Of a DNA stretch of 48,650 bases, positions 1-8,814 are shown in pieces. The notes beneath the pieces were generated by a model that saw nothing but the letters and a program-made list of their open reading frames with translations, searched no databases and was not told the origin of the DNA. The stretch covers positions 1-48,650 of the forward strand of contig JAHFGV010000019.1 of NCBI GenBank assembly GCA_023247255.1, written 5' to 3'. Made by a program: the position numbers and the translations under genes. Source of the stretch: Candidatus Omnitrophota bacterium (lineage in GTDB: Bacteria > Omnitrophota > Gorgyraeia > Aquiviventales > Aquiviventaceae). Within the stretch, counting starts at the first letter, position 1. Each line of letters begins with the position of its first letter.

Positions 1-218
1 TCTTTGCCCATCCTCACAGTCCGTGGGAACGGGGGACCAACGAGAATACCAACGGGCTGATCCGGCAGTTCTTCCCGAAGGGCACGGACTTCTCGCGCGT
101 GTCGCGTCGTGAGATCAAGCGTGTGCAAGCCCTCTTGAATGGACGGCCTCGCAAGGTGCTGAACTGGCACTTCCCCTGTGAGGCTCTTCGTGATCATCTT
201 GTTGCGTTAGAAACTTGA
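1..218 (+). CDS. IS30-family transposase, C-terminal fragment
   Basis: An open frame enters from the left edge (first full codon at position 3) and ends at TGA 216-218, giving 71 residues. It reads PHSPWERGTNENTNGLIRQF, then FPKGTDFS, then LNGRPRKVLNW. This is the hallmark C-terminal block of IS30-type DDE transposases; the Glu in NENTN is the third catalytic acid of the family. The rest of the gene lies outside the window, so I cannot say whether the element is intact. No inverted-repeat end is recognisable just after the stop; a family A repeat begins about 10 bases later. It shows that a DDE transposase has been active next to the purine operon. Family assignment is secure; activity is unknown. 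Confidence 0.85.
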   Translation, partial: FAHPHSPWERGTNENTNGLIRQFFPKGTDFSRVSRREIKRVQALLNGRPRKVLNWHFPCEALRDHLVALET

Positions 219-227
219 AACCACCTG

Positions 228-419
228 TCATGAAAAAGCAGAAAATAAACAGGCATCTCAAGCATGGCCAAAGGGGCTCTTTTGCTTTCCATGACTCATG
301 ACACATAACACATGAAACAGTCTCTCACGACACATGACACATGACACAATCCTCATTGCTTCTCTTGGAATAGGACACAACACTCGGTCGACGCGTTGGC
401 TATTTTTGCAAAAGCCCAG
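228..419. repeat. Family A mini-element, copy A1 (rearranged, one end lost)
   Basis: This matches the other A copies. The right end carries the typical terminal sequence GCAAAAGCCCAG (408-419). The left part (about 231-310) lies in the opposite orientation to the right part when compared with copy A2, so the middle is inverted relative to the end. The left terminal inverted repeat is missing. Many copies of the words CATGACTCATGACACATG and its complement occur inside and could serve as recombination points. With C1 it fills the gap between the IS30 remnant and purL. Confidence 0.75.
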
Positions 420-439
420 TCATAACAGATGAGAGAGAA

Positions 440-635
440 AGCAGGTTGCTGAAAAACCCCTCTTGGCTCAGGGTTCTGGGTTCGGGGCTCAATGGAAAGA
501 TGCTGAGGGTTCAGGGTTGAGGGTTGCGGGCAATTGCCCAGAGCCGCAAGCCCAGAGCGTAGTTCAAATGAGCCCGCAGCCCAGAACCCTGAGCCCTGAG
601 CCCTGAGCAAACAGGAGTTTTTCCTCAGCCTGTTA
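440..635. repeat. Family C hairpin element, copy C1, at the purL stop codon
   Basis: Its ends are GCAGGTTGCTGAAAAAC on the left and the complement of TAACAGGCTGAGGAAAAAC on the right, so the two ends can pair. Between them are short tandem words of the CAGGGTTCTGGG and CCCTGAGCC type, which also pair with each other. On the minus strand the element starts exactly with the TAA stop codon of purL (633-635). This suggests a role as terminator or 3' mRNA structure, or insertion at a stop codon. Confidence 0.65.
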
Positions 636-3083
636 GGTATCACCGGATCCCTTCGTGCCCCATTGCTCTTGTCCGAGCGCTACCTTAAGTCCACCGCGCC
701 AGGCATCGTTGAGCGCTTCCACGCGGACATCGATCCACGGCTCAATCAGAAGGCGCGAGCCACCGACGCGTCCAAGAACTGTTGCTGGAACTTCGTGCTT
801 CTTTGCAAGATGCCCTAAAACCTCGACGCTCTCAGGCACACAACTGACGATGATTCGACCCGCAGACTCCCCGAATAGCAGCGCATCTAACCTCAGCGAC
901 ACGTGACACGTGACACGTGACACGTCGATCGTAGCACCAATGAGATGCTGCGCATCGATGATGCAAGACTCGGCGAGAGCGACGGCAAGGCCGCCCTCGG
1001 AACAATCATGGGCTGACTTAAGCCACCCCTGAGCAGATGCTTCAACCATCAAACGCTGGAGGGCGCGTTCTGCGTGCAAATCCACCCGAGGGGGTCTTCC
1101 TACTTTCCTCTGATGGATCGCTGATAAGTACTCGCCACCCCCAAGCTCCTCTTTTGTTTCACCGAAGAGGATGATACAATCGTCTTCAGCTTTGAAGTTC
1201 GCCGTGATTGGCTCTGGGCTCTGGGCTCTGGGCTCTGGGCAACTGCCCTCAACCCGCAATCCCGAACCCTGAACGCCTTCAATGATGCCAATCATTCCAA
1301 TAACCGGGGTTGGATCAATCGCGCCATCCGGGCTCTCGTTGTAGAAACTCACATTGCCCCCAGTAACGGGCGTTCCAAAGGCCCGGCAGGCATCGGAAAT
1401 CCCCCGCACACATTCCTTGAATTGCCACATAATCTCAGGGTCCTGGGGACTTCCAAAGTTGAGGCAGTTGGTTACAGCCAGCGGTGTGGCTCCTACGCAA
1501 ACCAAATTGCGCGCGGCTTCGGCAACAGCAAGCTTGCTTCCTTCGTAGGGATCGAGGTAGCAGTAGCGGCCATTGCCGTCGATCGTTGCGGCAAGGAAAC
1601 GGTTCGTACCTTTCAGACGCAGAACGGCCGCATCCGCTCGTCCCGGAAGAACCACCGTGTTGGCCTGGACCATATGATCGTATTGTTCAAAAACGGCCGC
1701 TTTGTTCGCAATCGTGGGTGAGGCTAAAAGTTTCAAAAGGACTGCCGCGTAATCTCGAGGCTGGGGTATGTCCTTAAGAGATAAGCGCTGCACTTTGGAA
1801 AGATACCGAGGGCGCTTTGTGGGACGTTGAAAAATAGGGGCTTGATCCGTCAGTGCAGAGACTGGAATGTCAGCGACCCTGTCGCCGCCCTCTTTAACGC
1901 GTAGGCGCGCATTGTCGGTGACATGACCAATCTCAACGGCATTGAGTCCCCAACGTGAAAAGTGTTGCGTGATGCGCTCTACGGAGCCGCGTTTGACCAC
2001 TAACAACATCCGCTCCTGCGACTCGGAAAGCATCACCTCATAAGGCGTCATCCCTTCTTCCCGTCGAGGAACCTTGTCGACGTCGATCGCGATGCCGGTT
2101 CCTGCGCGCGATGGCATCTCGCAGGTGGAACAAGTCAGACCCGCTGCCCCCATGTCTTGGATGCCAACCACATCGCCCGTCGCAAGGGCTTCGAGGGTCG
2201 CTTCAATCAAACATTTTTCCGCAAAGGGATCCCCAATCTGAACGGCAGGACGATCAGCATCAGAGCCATCCGTGATCTCGCGCGAGGCGAAGCTGGCCCC
2301 GCCCAAACCATCCCGTCCGGTTGAGGAGCCGACATAGACCACGGGATTTCCTGGCCCTTTGGCTACGGCACGCGCGATTTTTCCTTTGGGTAAGATTCCG
2401 ATACACATCACATTCACGAGAGGATTCCCGCGATAGCTTTCATCGAACAAAATCTCGCCACCCACCGTCGGCACCCCAATGCAATTTCCGTAATCCGCAA
2501 TCCCACGCACGATTCCTTCAAACAGAAATCGGGTACGTGCATCATTTTGAAGTGGACCAAAGCGCAGCGAGTCAAGAAGCGCAATCGGGCGGGCACCCAT
2601 GGTGAAGATGTCTCGGACGATGCCTCCCACCCCTGTGGCAGCGCCTGCATGGGGCTCGACCGCGGAGGGATGGTTGTGCGATTCGACCTTGAAGGCAACA
2701 GCCAGACCGTCGCCGATGTCGATGAGGCCAGCGTTTTCTTTTCCCGCGGGAACCAAGATCCGTTTTCCCTTCGTCGGGAACAGCTTGAGGGTGGGCTTGG
2801 AGCTGCAGTAAGAACAGTGCTCAGAGTACATGACACCGAAGATACCTACTTCTGTCAGTGTCGGCTGCCTACCCAAGATACGAACGATGCGCTCATAGAG
2901 TTCATCCGTCAGGTTGTGCGACCGAGCCACGCGTTTGAGCAGGGCAACGTCAGCAGGAGAATTCGGAATTCGGAATTTGGAATTCAGAATGGATCGTCTA
3001 ACCCCGAACCCCGAACCCCGAACCCCGAACTTAATGTTCCGAATTTTGCCTCGATCTCGCTTCTTAACACTCACGTTAGACAT
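633..3083 (-). CDS. purL: Phosphoribosylformylglycinamidine synthase subunit PurL, with in-frame repeat insertions
   Basis: PurL is the ATP-dependent synthetase subunit of FGAM synthase (step 4 of purine synthesis); it works with PurS and PurQ. The family blocks are clear: [20 protein letters not shown] near the N-terminus, [29 protein letters not shown] and [15 protein letters not shown] choose the ATG at 3083 because it overlaps the purQ stop (ATGTCTAA) and GAGGCG stands 8 bases upstream; an ATG at 3098 is also in frame. The product is 816 residues, longer than the roughly 720-760 usual for small PurL. The excess maps to repeat-derived segments at about residues 18-42 (nt 2958-3032), 602-626 (nt 1205-1280) and 720-729 (nt 897-924). 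No frame is broken, so the gene looks functional. It is last in the pur operon. Confidence 0.95.
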   Translation of the reverse strand: MSNVSVKKRDRGKIRNIKFGVRGSGFGVRRSILNSKFRIPNSPADVALLKRVARSHNLTDELYERIVRILGRQPTLTEVGIFGVMYSEHCSYCSSKPTLKLFPTKGKRILVPAGKENAGLIDIGDGLAVAFKVESHNHPSAVEPHAGAATGVGGIVRDIFTMGARPIALLDSLRFGPLQNDARTRFLFEGIVRGIADYGNCIGVPTVGGEILFDESYRGNPLVNVMCIGILPKGKIARAVAKGPGNPVVYVGSSTGRDGLGGASFASREITDGSDADRPAVQIGDPFAEKCLIEATLEALATGDVVGIQDMGAAGLTCSTCEMPSRAGTGIAIDVDKVPRREEGMTPYEVMLSESQERMLLVVKRGSVERITQHFSRWGLNAVEIGHVTDNARLRVKEGGDRVADIPVSALTDQAPIFQRPTKRPRYLSKVQRLSLKDIPQPRDYAAVLLKLLASPTIANKAAVFEQYDHMVQANTVVLPGRADAAVLRLKGTNRFLAATIDGNGRYCYLDPYEGSKLAVAEAARNLVCVGATPLAVTNCLNFGSPQDPEIMWQFKECVRGISDACRAFGTPVTGGNVSFYNESPDGAIDPTPVIGMIGIIEGVQGSGLRVEGSCPEPRAQSPEPITANFKAEDDCIILFGETKEELGGGEYLSAIHQRKVGRPPRVDLHAERALQRLMVEASAQGWLKSAHDCSEGGLAVALAESCIIDAQHLIGATIDVSRVTCHVSLRLDALLFGESAGRIIVSCVPESVEVLGHLAKKHEVPATVLGRVGGSRLLIEPWIDVRVEALNDAWRGGLKVALGQEQWGTKGSGDT
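1205..1280. repeat. Repeat-derived insertion inside purL, C-terminal half
   Basis: The plus strand reads four GGGCTCT-type tandem words, then CCCGAACCCTGAAC. It encodes [12 protein letters not shown] and [12 protein letters not shown], placed between the conserved PurL strands IGMIGIIE and [12 protein letters not shown]. The same words occur in intergenic repeat C1 (430-630). It is in frame and free of stops. Confidence 0.75.
2958..3032. repeat. Repeat-derived insertion inside purL, N-terminal
   Basis: On the minus strand this is tandem TTCGGGG-GTTCGGGG words followed by AATTCCGAATTC words, the same short-word repeats seen between genes in this window. It encodes [19 protein letters not shown] and following residues, which have no counterpart in the normal PurL N-terminus. 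It must be translated: no start codon exists between it and the conserved PurL sequence. Confidence 0.7.
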
Positions 3084-3765
3084 GGCTAAACGCCTCAATC
3101 ATCGACTCAAACACGAGCCGACCGTCGGTCGAACCGAGGATAGCCTCGGATGCGCGCTCTGGATGCGGCATCATCCCAAGGACGTTGCCGGCTTTGTTCA
3201 TGATGCCAGCGATGCAATCCATGGAGCCATTCAGATTCGCAGCATCGAACAGGTTTCCATCCGCGTCACAATACCGAAACAAAACCTGTCCACGGTTTGT
3301 CTGCAACGCCTTTGCATCGATGCTGTAGCGACCTTCATTATGCGCGATGGGAAGACGAATCACCTGGCCTTCTTGAAAGCGATTCGTAAACGGGCTGTCT
3401 GTCCGCTCGACGCGCAACGTAACGAACCTACAGATGAATCGAAGAGCCGTGTTGCGCAGCATCGCGCCGGGCAACAGGCCGCTCTCAAGAAGGATCTGGA
3501 AGCCATTGCAAATCCCGATCACCAGCCCGCCATCCTGCGCAAACGCCCGGACGGCCCGCATGATCGGAGAAAAACGCGCGATGGCTCCGGTGCGCAGGTA
3601 ATCGCCGTAGCTAAAACCCCCAGGCAACACGACCGCATCGCAGCCTTGCAAAGTGGTTTGTTCATGCCAAAGCGTAATGACCGGCCGATGCAGAACATCC
3701 TTCAGGACATAAACGCAGTCCTGATCGCAGTTCGATCCAGGAAACACCACCACGCCAAATTTCAT
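3076..3765 (-). CDS. purQ: Phosphoribosylformylglycinamidine synthase, glutaminase subunit PurQ
   Basis: A class I glutamine amidotransferase of 229 residues, the normal PurQ length. It hydrolyses glutamine and hands ammonia to PurL. The catalytic triad is visible: Cys86 in the nucleophile elbow GICNGFQ, and His201 and Glu203 in PHPERASE. The N-terminus [16 protein letters not shown] is typical of the family. It starts 21 bases after the purS stop, and its end overlaps the purL start by 8 bases, so the three subunits are translationally linked. Confidence 0.97.
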   Translation of the reverse strand: MKFGVVVFPGSNCDQDCVYVLKDVLHRPVITLWHEQTTLQGCDAVVLPGGFSYGDYLRTGAIARFSPIMRAVRAFAQDGGLVIGICNGFQILLESGLLPGAMLRNTALRFICRFVTLRVERTDSPFTNRFQEGQVIRLPIAHNEGRYSIDAKALQTNRGQVLFRYCDADGNLFDAANLNGSMDCIAGIMNKAGNVLGMMPHPERASEAILGSTDGRLVFESMIEAFSHV

Positions 3766-3786
3766 CGATTATTCTCACGCTGCTTG

Positions 3787-4035
3787 CTACAACCGGCAGA
3801 ACTCGATATGGTAGGTCTCGACCACGGGATTGGCCAAGAGCTTCTGGCACATGCGCTCCACGTCTTGCTTGGCCGAACGTTCGGAACGACGATCCATCTC
3901 GATCTCGATGTATTTTCCCATCCGCACAGCGTGGAGGTTCTGAAATCCGAGGGATTCCAAGGCGCCTTTGATCGTCTTGCCTTGCGCGTCGAGGAGCCCT
4001 CGCTTGAGAGTAATATAGACTTTGGCCTTCATCAT
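3787..4035 (-). CDS. purS: Phosphoribosylformylglycinamidine synthase subunit PurS
   Basis: About 82 residues, the usual PurS size. PurS is a small dimeric scaffold that lets PurQ dock onto PurL. Family features are KAKVYITLKRGLLDAQGKTI, the GxxxLGF segment, VRMGKYIEIEM and the C-terminal NPVVETYHIEF. Three starts are adjacent (GTG 4038, ATG 4035, ATG 4032) with no clear ribosome-binding site to choose between them; I use the first ATG. It lies between the SPFH gene (42 bases upstream) and purQ. Confidence 0.95.
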   Translation of the reverse strand: MMKAKVYITLKRGLLDAQGKTIKGALESLGFQNLHAVRMGKYIEIEMDRRSERSAKQDVERMCQKLLANPVVETYHIEFCRL

Positions 4036-4077
4036 CACCAGAACCGCTTTGTCATGGAATCGACCTGTTCCGCTGTC

Positions 4078-4947
4078 CTACGGATTTTTGGCATTCCCCT
4101 TGTGCTCGACCGACTGGAAGATCGGCATGTTGGCCTCGGTAGCGACATAGATGACGTTTGAGTTATCGGCCAGGTTTCGGATCCAGAGGTAGTTGAGGTA
4201 CTGCGGCGTAAGCGTCTCGCTGATGATCGCTTGCGAGTCGCGCACCCCCTTGGCCTCGATGCGCTTACGCTCCGCCTCCATTTCCTCGCGCTGATTGACG
4301 AATTTCATCCGCTCGGAGTCCTGCTCGGCTTTGAGCTTCTGCTCGATGGCATCGCTCACCGTACGCGGCAGGGCTACCTTGCGCAACAAAATGTTTTCAA
4401 CAACGATGCCACGCGCCTGCACCAACATCTGGAGGTGCTCTTGGATGAGCTTGCCAAGCGCCTCCCGCTCGGAGGTGTAGAGGGCCTTCGCTTCGCTGCC
4501 CCCGGTGACTCCACGCGCAGCGGCACGAAATTGCGGGACAAAGAGCACGTCCGCATACTGCAGGCCAACGGTCTTGTAGACTTCAACGGCCTTATCCGCC
4601 GAGAGGTGAAAGAGGGCGGAAATTTCAAGATCCACCGTCAGCCCCTCCTTGGATGGCACACTCATCACCTCTTTATCCTCCAGCGTCCGGATGGACATCG
4701 ATACGACACGCGCAAGCGGATTGACGAAGTTAATGCCGCTTTTAAGCACCGCTTCCGATACCGTGCCGAAAAAATCCACGACCCCCACATGGCCGGCCGG
4801 CACCACACGGAGTGAACCGATGACCACCCCCACGATGAGCCCGACGATGGCAAAAACGAAAATGGGACGAGCGTACTGACGTTCCAACCCAAACACAAGC
4901 GCCAAACCTGCAATCAATCCTACGGCACCCAACAACACAATCCACAT
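4078..4947 (-). CDS. SPFH/prohibitin-family membrane protein
   Basis: 289 residues. Two hydrophobic segments lie at about residues 2-20 and 28-48, followed by a prohibitin-like SPFH domain (VPAGHVGVVDFFGTV, FVNPLARVVSMSIRTLEDKEV, LLRKVALPRTVSDAIEQKL). A charged helical stretch (EQDSERMKFVNQREEMEAER) is typical of the coiled-coil part. Such proteins form large membrane-bound rings that influence membrane proteases or membrane organisation. The start is well placed: GGGGGAGG stands 8 bases before the ATG. It sits inside the purine operon, between a small membrane protein and purS. The exact role is not deducible. Confidence 0.88.
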   Translation of the reverse strand: MWIVLLGAVGLIAGLALVFGLERQYARPIFVFAIVGLIVGVVIGSLRVVPAGHVGVVDFFGTVSEAVLKSGINFVNPLARVVSMSIRTLEDKEVMSVPSKEGLTVDLEISALFHLSADKAVEVYKTVGLQYADVLFVPQFRAAARGVTGGSEAKALYTSEREALGKLIQEHLQMLVQARGIVVENILLRKVALPRTVSDAIEQKLKAEQDSERMKFVNQREEMEAERKRIEAKGVRDSQAIISETLTPQYLNYLWIRNLADNSNVIYVATEANMPIFQSVEHKGNAKNP

Positions 4948-5023
4948 GTCTCAAGCCTCCCCCTGTAATGGTCACATCCAGAATCCCACATCGTCAGCCT
5001 TGAGCAGATGGGTGCACAGCCTG

Positions 5024-5260
5024 CTAGGATCGACGTCTGCTGTTGAGAATCCAACGGATGAACTCCGCGATAAACACAGTCGCCAGACCGGCAAAAACAG
5101 CGCTAAACAGCGGCCGGCGCGCCAACTCCACCAAGACGCCGATAACGATCCCGAACAGCATCGAACTCACCAGTGTCCGACGCACCTTTTGTTGCCGGCC
5201 GATGAGGTATAACACGCCTGCCAGAACACCAACGATCAAACCGATGAGGATCGCTGCCAT
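5024..5260 (-). CDS. Small hypothetical membrane protein
   Basis: 78 residues with two or three predicted membrane segments: about residues 2-20 (ILIGLIVGVLAGVLYLIG), 31-47 (SSMLFGIVIGVLVELA) and 52-70 (LFSAVFAGLATVFIAEFI), ending in an RRRS basic tail. I do not recognise a family. It starts 12 bases after the purC stop and precedes the SPFH gene, so it belongs to the same transcript. A membrane partner of the SPFH protein is possible but is inference. Confidence 0.7.
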   Translation of the reverse strand: MAAILIGLIVGVLAGVLYLIGRQQKVRRTLVSSMLFGIVIGVLVELARRPLFSAVFAGLATVFIAEFIRWILNSRRRS

Positions 5261-5272
5261 TTCATTGACCGA

Positions 5273-6007
5273 CTACCGACTGGCTGCCGTGGCTTGTTTC
5301 GCATCCCCCAAAACCCGACGGAGCACTTCTTGATAGGCCTCTTCGACGCTGCCTAGATCGCGTCGGAATCGATCCTTATCGAGCTTGCGGCGAGTGCCTT
5401 GTTCCCAAAGCCTCATGGTGTCCGGTGAGATTTCATCCCCCAAGAGGATGCTTCTCTGAAAGCGCCCAAATTCAAGTTTGAAGTCCACCAGATCAATCTG
5501 ACGTTGGAGAAAGAAAGCCTTCAAAGCCTCGTTGACCTTCACAGAAGCAGCGCGGATGATGCTTAGCTCTTCTGCGCTCGCCCAGCCCATCGCCAGAACA
5601 TGGTCATCGTTGATGAGGGGATCGCCCAGAGCGTCGCTCTTGTAGTGCCATTCAAAAACCGCTCGCTCAAGCACAATCCCCTCTTCCAAGCCGAGCAGCT
5701 TGGCCATCCCGCCAGCGACGATATTGCGGATAGTCACCTCCAAAGGAACGATCTCAAGGCGTTTCACCAGCATCGATCGATCGTCGAGCTGCTTGACGAA
5801 ATGCGTAGGCACCCCACGGCTTTCCAGATACACAAACAACGCACTGGAAATCCGATTGTTGCAGACGCCCTTGTCCATGATGGTCCCGCGCTTTTGCGCG
5901 TTGAAGGCCGTCGCATCATCTTTGAAATACTGAATCACAAGCGACGGATCATCGGTGGCGTAGAGAATCTTCGCTTTGCCTTCGTAGAGTTTCGCTCCTT
6001 GAATCAT
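5273..6007 (-). CDS. purC: Phosphoribosylaminoimidazole-succinocarboxamide synthase
   Basis: SAICAR synthase joins aspartate to CAIR using ATP. The protein has 244 residues, in the usual bacterial range. Diagnostic stretches are KLYEGKAKILYATDD (nucleotide-binding start), FNAQKRGTIMDKG, the signature VPLEVTIRNIVAGG and VDFKLEFGR. I choose the ATG at 6007 because it begins MIQGAKLYEGK as in the family and overlaps the stop of the upstream PEGA gene (ATGA). An upstream extension to 6142 would overlap that gene fully and lacks homology. Confidence 0.96.
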   Translation of the reverse strand: MIQGAKLYEGKAKILYATDDPSLVIQYFKDDATAFNAQKRGTIMDKGVCNNRISSALFVYLESRGVPTHFVKQLDDRSMLVKRLEIVPLEVTIRNIVAGGMAKLLGLEEGIVLERAVFEWHYKSDALGDPLINDDHVLAMGWASAEELSIIRAASVKVNEALKAFFLQRQIDLVDFKLEFGRFQRSILLGDEISPDTMRLWEQGTRRKLDKDRFRRDLGSVEEAYQEVLRRVLGDAKQATAASR

Positions 6008-6552
6008 GGCGTCTCTCCGGATGCGGTAGCGGAGTCGTCGGTCGGAATCGGCTCGGGAACATCCGTTTCTGAACCGGGCTCCGTCGGGTGCTTGAAAGAT
6101 AACTCGGACTGTCCCTGAGATTTGGAATCCTGCTGAATCCAAGCAGGAAGCGGCACATCCGCAGGGACTTTAAGCGTCAGGGTATAGTCCCATGTCCGGT
6201 CATCGCGAACGGCAAGAGGCAGCAGTTCCATGACCAAATCGAAAGGGATCCAGAAATGGACCGGCGCACGCAACAGCTGATGATCGTCCAGTTGTTCGTA
6301 GCCTTCCTTGCGAATCATCACGTGGTAACCCCCGTACCATTGAAAATCATAGGTCACAGGGCTTTGGCCTTTGAGCTTGTTGTTAACGTAGACAAAAGCC
6401 CCCGGCGGCTGTGTCCGGATCGTCAGTGAGCGGTAGACACAGCCGGTGCTTAGCAAAGAGCTCAGCAGATAGCACATAGCAGATAGCAGATAGCAGATAC
6501 GGGACAACAGACAAGGGAATTGCGAAATTAAAACTCGCCCCATGCCCCTCAT
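6004..6552 (-). CDS. PEGA-domain lipoprotein
   Basis: 182 residues. It has a lipoprotein signal ending in LLSTGC, then a PEGA-type beta domain (RTQPPGAFVYVNNKLKGQSP, GYHVMIRKEGYE) like those of surface proteins that bind the cell wall or carry carbohydrate-related modules. The Pro/Ser/Thr-rich C-terminus looks disordered. The ATG at 6552 overlaps the purB stop (ATGA), and its own stop overlaps the purC start, so it is tightly coupled to purine genes without an obvious functional link. The hydrophobic core of the signal peptide (YLLSAMCYLLSS) is encoded by a tandem CTATCTG-type repeat (about 6468-6498). Confidence 0.8.
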   Translation of the reverse strand: MRGMGRVLISQFPCLLSRICYLLSAMCYLLSSLLSTGCVYRSLTIRTQPPGAFVYVNNKLKGQSPVTYDFQWYGGYHVMIRKEGYEQLDDHQLLRAPVHFWIPFDLVMELLPLAVRDDRTWDYTLTLKVPADVPLPAWIQQDSKSQGQSELSFKHPTEPGSETDVPEPIPTDDSATASGETP

Positions 6553-7844
6553 GATAATCCAACCCGCTTGAAGATTCGATCGACATGAACCAGATGCCTG
6601 CGGGGATCCAAGCATCGATGGATCCTTTCTGCAGTGAGGTGTCGACGAATCTGAGGATCATCCAGCAAAAACTTCTCAAAGGAATCGTTCCCTTGCCAAG
6701 CCTTGAGGGCACAACGCTGGACGAGCGCGTAGGCTTGGGTGCGCGACAGCCCCGCGCACATCAGCCCCAAGAGCACTTGACCGGAGTAAACCACCCCTCG
6801 GGTGCTTTCCAGGTTGGCGCGCATGCGCTGGGCGTCGACAACGAGTCCCGCGATCACCTGCGTCATGGTCTGGAGCATGTAATCCAAAACGATCGTGGCA
6901 TCAGGCAGAATCACCCGTTCCACGGATGAATGGCTGATGTCCCGCTCGTGCCAAAGCGCCACATTCTCCATGGCCGCAAGGGCGTATCCGCGCAACAGGC
7001 GGCTTAAACCCGTGACACGTTCACAGACAATCGGATTCTGTTTGTGGGGCATGGCCGAGGAACCTTTCTGGTGAGCCCCAAACGGCTCCGCCGCTTCTCG
7101 AACCTCAGTGCGCTGGAGATGGCGGATCTCCGTCGCTAGCCGCTCCAGGCTGCAGCCCATCAAAGCCAAAGTCGTCGCGTAAGAGGCGTGCCGATCGCGC
7201 GAGACGATCTGGGTGGAAATGGCAGCGGGACGCAGTCCCAGCTTCCGGCACACCCGATCTTCAATCCGAGGATCGATGTTGGCAAAACTTCCCACCGCGC
7301 CTGAGATTTTCCCGACGCCGATCTGTTCCTTCGCAGCCTCGAGATGTTCGTAGAGCCTGCCAAACTCGTCATAAAAGGTGGCCAGCTTCAGGCCAAACGT
7401 CGTGGGTTCCGCGTGGACGCCGTGCGTCCGTCCAATCATCAGGGTCTTCTTGTGACGACGGGCCTGCTGGGCGATGGCCTCTAGCAGAGCCTCCAGATCA
7501 TTCAAAAGCAGCGTCGTGGCCTGACGTAACAAGACAGCCAGTGCGGTATCCAACACGTCGCTGGAAGTCAAACCTAAATGAACGTAACGACCGTTCGGCC
7601 CGACCTGCGATTCCAGATGTTCGATGAAGGCGATCACATCATGGTGGGTTCGGGCTTCGCGATGCTGAATCTGTGCTAAGTTCAGACGCACCTTGCGGCG
7701 AATGGCTTGCACCGCCCGATGAGGCACCAGCCCGAGGCTGGCCTGGGCATCCAGAACCAGCAGCTCGACATCGAGCATCACTTGCAGGCGATTCGTATCG
7801 CTCCAGAGTGCGTCCATCTGAGGAAGGCTGTAGCGTGAAATCAT
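6549..7844 (-). CDS. purB: Adenylosuccinate lyase
   Basis: PurB splits SAICAR and adenylosuccinate, releasing fumarate. The protein has about 431 residues. The fumarase/aspartase superfamily signature GSSAMPHKQNP is present, as are TSSDVLDTALA and the catalytic-loop region IGRTHGVHAEPT. I take the ATG giving MISRYSLPQMDALW; a GTG three codons upstream is the alternative. It is the first gene of the eight-gene minus-strand run. The 7854-8257 gap upstream holds repeats, and I see no convincing minus-strand promoter there. Confidence 0.96.
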   Translation of the reverse strand: MISRYSLPQMDALWSDTNRLQVMLDVELLVLDAQASLGLVPHRAVQAIRRKVRLNLAQIQHREARTHHDVIAFIEHLESQVGPNGRYVHLGLTSSDVLDTALAVLLRQATTLLLNDLEALLEAIAQQARRHKKTLMIGRTHGVHAEPTTFGLKLATFYDEFGRLYEHLEAAKEQIGVGKISGAVGSFANIDPRIEDRVCRKLGLRPAAISTQIVSRDRHASYATTLALMGCSLERLATEIRHLQRTEVREAAEPFGAHQKGSSAMPHKQNPIVCERVTGLSRLLRGYALAAMENVALWHERDISHSSVERVILPDATIVLDYMLQTMTQVIAGLVVDAQRMRANLESTRGVVYSGQVLLGLMCAGLSRTQAYALVQRCALKAWQGNDSFEKFLLDDPQIRRHLTAERIHRCLDPRRHLVHVDRIFKRVGLS

Positions 7845-8066
7845 CCTAAGCACCTATAGGAATCGTGAATTTTGGATTGCGGAATGCGGATTGAAAGATC
7901 GGGTAATCCATAATCGAAAATTCTCTCAACCCTGAGTCGAAATGGGTTTTTCAGCGTCCTATCAGTAATCCAGGTGGGTGATGGGTCAGTCAAAGACGTG
8001 TGGCGCACTCAAGGTGCCTTTGTTGGGAAAGGTGATTGTAGCAAAGGATCCGGTTCATGTCAAAGG

Positions 8067-8094
8067 TGGACAGAAGCGTTCCAACTGTTATAAT
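8067..8094 (+). promoter_or_regulatory. Predicted sigma-70 promoter for the nuo genes
   Basis: TGGACA (8067-8072) and TATAAT (8089-8094) are separated by 16 bases. It is one mismatch from consensus and faces nuoJ, whose start is 164 bases downstream. It is the only strong promoter-like sequence I see in the 7854-8257 gap. A family C hairpin half (from about 8137) lies in the leader that would result. Confidence 0.55.
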
Positions 8095-8135
8095 ACTCCC
8101 GCTTACATTCGTGATTCTTTTCACAATCACTCTCC

Positions 8136-8250
8136 CCTAACAGGCTGCGGAAAAAGCACCGCAGCGCTCAAGGCTCGAGGAAAGAACAGGCTTCTCGACG
8201 ATGACCCAATCGTTCCCTGGAGCCTCCAGCCTTGAGCCTAGAGCCATATG
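8136..8250. repeat. Family C element, partial copy in the nuo leader
   Basis: It begins CTAACAGGCTGCGGAAAAAG, the family C end. It is followed by GCTCAAGGCTCGAGG and, later, CCTCCAGCCTTGAGC, which can pair with it. The opposite C end is missing here; a lone end of the other polarity (GGGTTTTTCAGCGTCCTATCAG) lies at about 7945-7966, on the far side of the promoter. The 7860-7945 stretch holds family E words (GGATTGCGGAATGCGGATTG). Confidence 0.5.
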
Positions 8251-8257
8251 AAAGCCC

Positions 8258-8782
8258 ATGGGTGAGCTTCTGTTGTTTTATCTCATCGCAGCCTTGATGG
8301 TAGCGGCGGCGTTATCGGTCGTAGGTAGTCGGCTGCCGATTTACAGTGTGCTGTCCCTTCTGGTTGTCATGGGGTGCCAGGCGGTGTTTTTCGTGATGTT
8401 GCATGCCTATTTTGTCGCCGCCATCCAGCTGCTTTTGTATGCCGGAGCGGTGCTGGTTTTGTTTCTATTCGTCATCATGTTGTTGCAGCTTTCCCCGGAA
8501 GCCGTTGCCTACCCAAGACTGTTGAGTCGTCCGGCGATCGGAATAACGGCTGCGTTCGGTTTGTTTTTGATCTTGCGTACTGTCTTTTTTCGTTCGTTAG
8601 CGCAAGAGCCACCCCTGGCGGATTTGTCCCGACCGCATAGCACCGTGGAAGCCATCGCCCATGCGCTGATGACGAAATACCTCCTGCCCTTTGAGCTGAC
8701 CTCCCTGCTGATTTTGGCAGCGTTGATTGGTGCAGTCACCCTTGCTAAGCAGCAGGCATCCGACTCAAGACTGAAGAGATGA
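8258..8782 (+). CDS. nuoJ: NADH-quinone oxidoreductase subunit J
   Basis: 174 residues with five membrane segments; NuoJ is part of the membrane arm of complex I. The family core YSVLSLLVVMGCQAVFFVMLHAYFVAAIQLLLYAGAVLVLFLFVIMLL is present in order. The pi-bulge helix region GAVLVLF is conserved. nuoA-I are not in the window, so the complex I genes are either split or lie elsewhere. Unlike most operons, nuoJ and nuoK are not adjacent: 270 bases of repeat separate them. Confidence 0.93.
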   Translation: MGELLLFYLIAALMVAAALSVVGSRLPIYSVLSLLVVMGCQAVFFVMLHAYFVAAIQLLLYAGAVLVLFLFVIMLLQLSPEAVAYPRLLSRPAIGITAAFGLFLILRTVFFRSLAQEPPLADLSRPHSTVEAIAHALMTKYLLPFELTSLLILAALIGAVTLAKQQASDSRLKR

Positions 8783-8814
8783 ATTCCCAGCCTATTCCCC
8801 CGCCCCTCGCCCTG

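Noticed and set aside
2914-4161. 415-codon open frame on the plus strand
   Set aside because: It is antisense to purL, purQ and purS, which are certain, and its product shows no recognisable domain; it is a shadow frame.
7978-8235. 85-codon open frame on the plus strand before nuoJ
   Set aside because: It runs across the predicted nuo promoter and a family C repeat end; the peptide has no family features.
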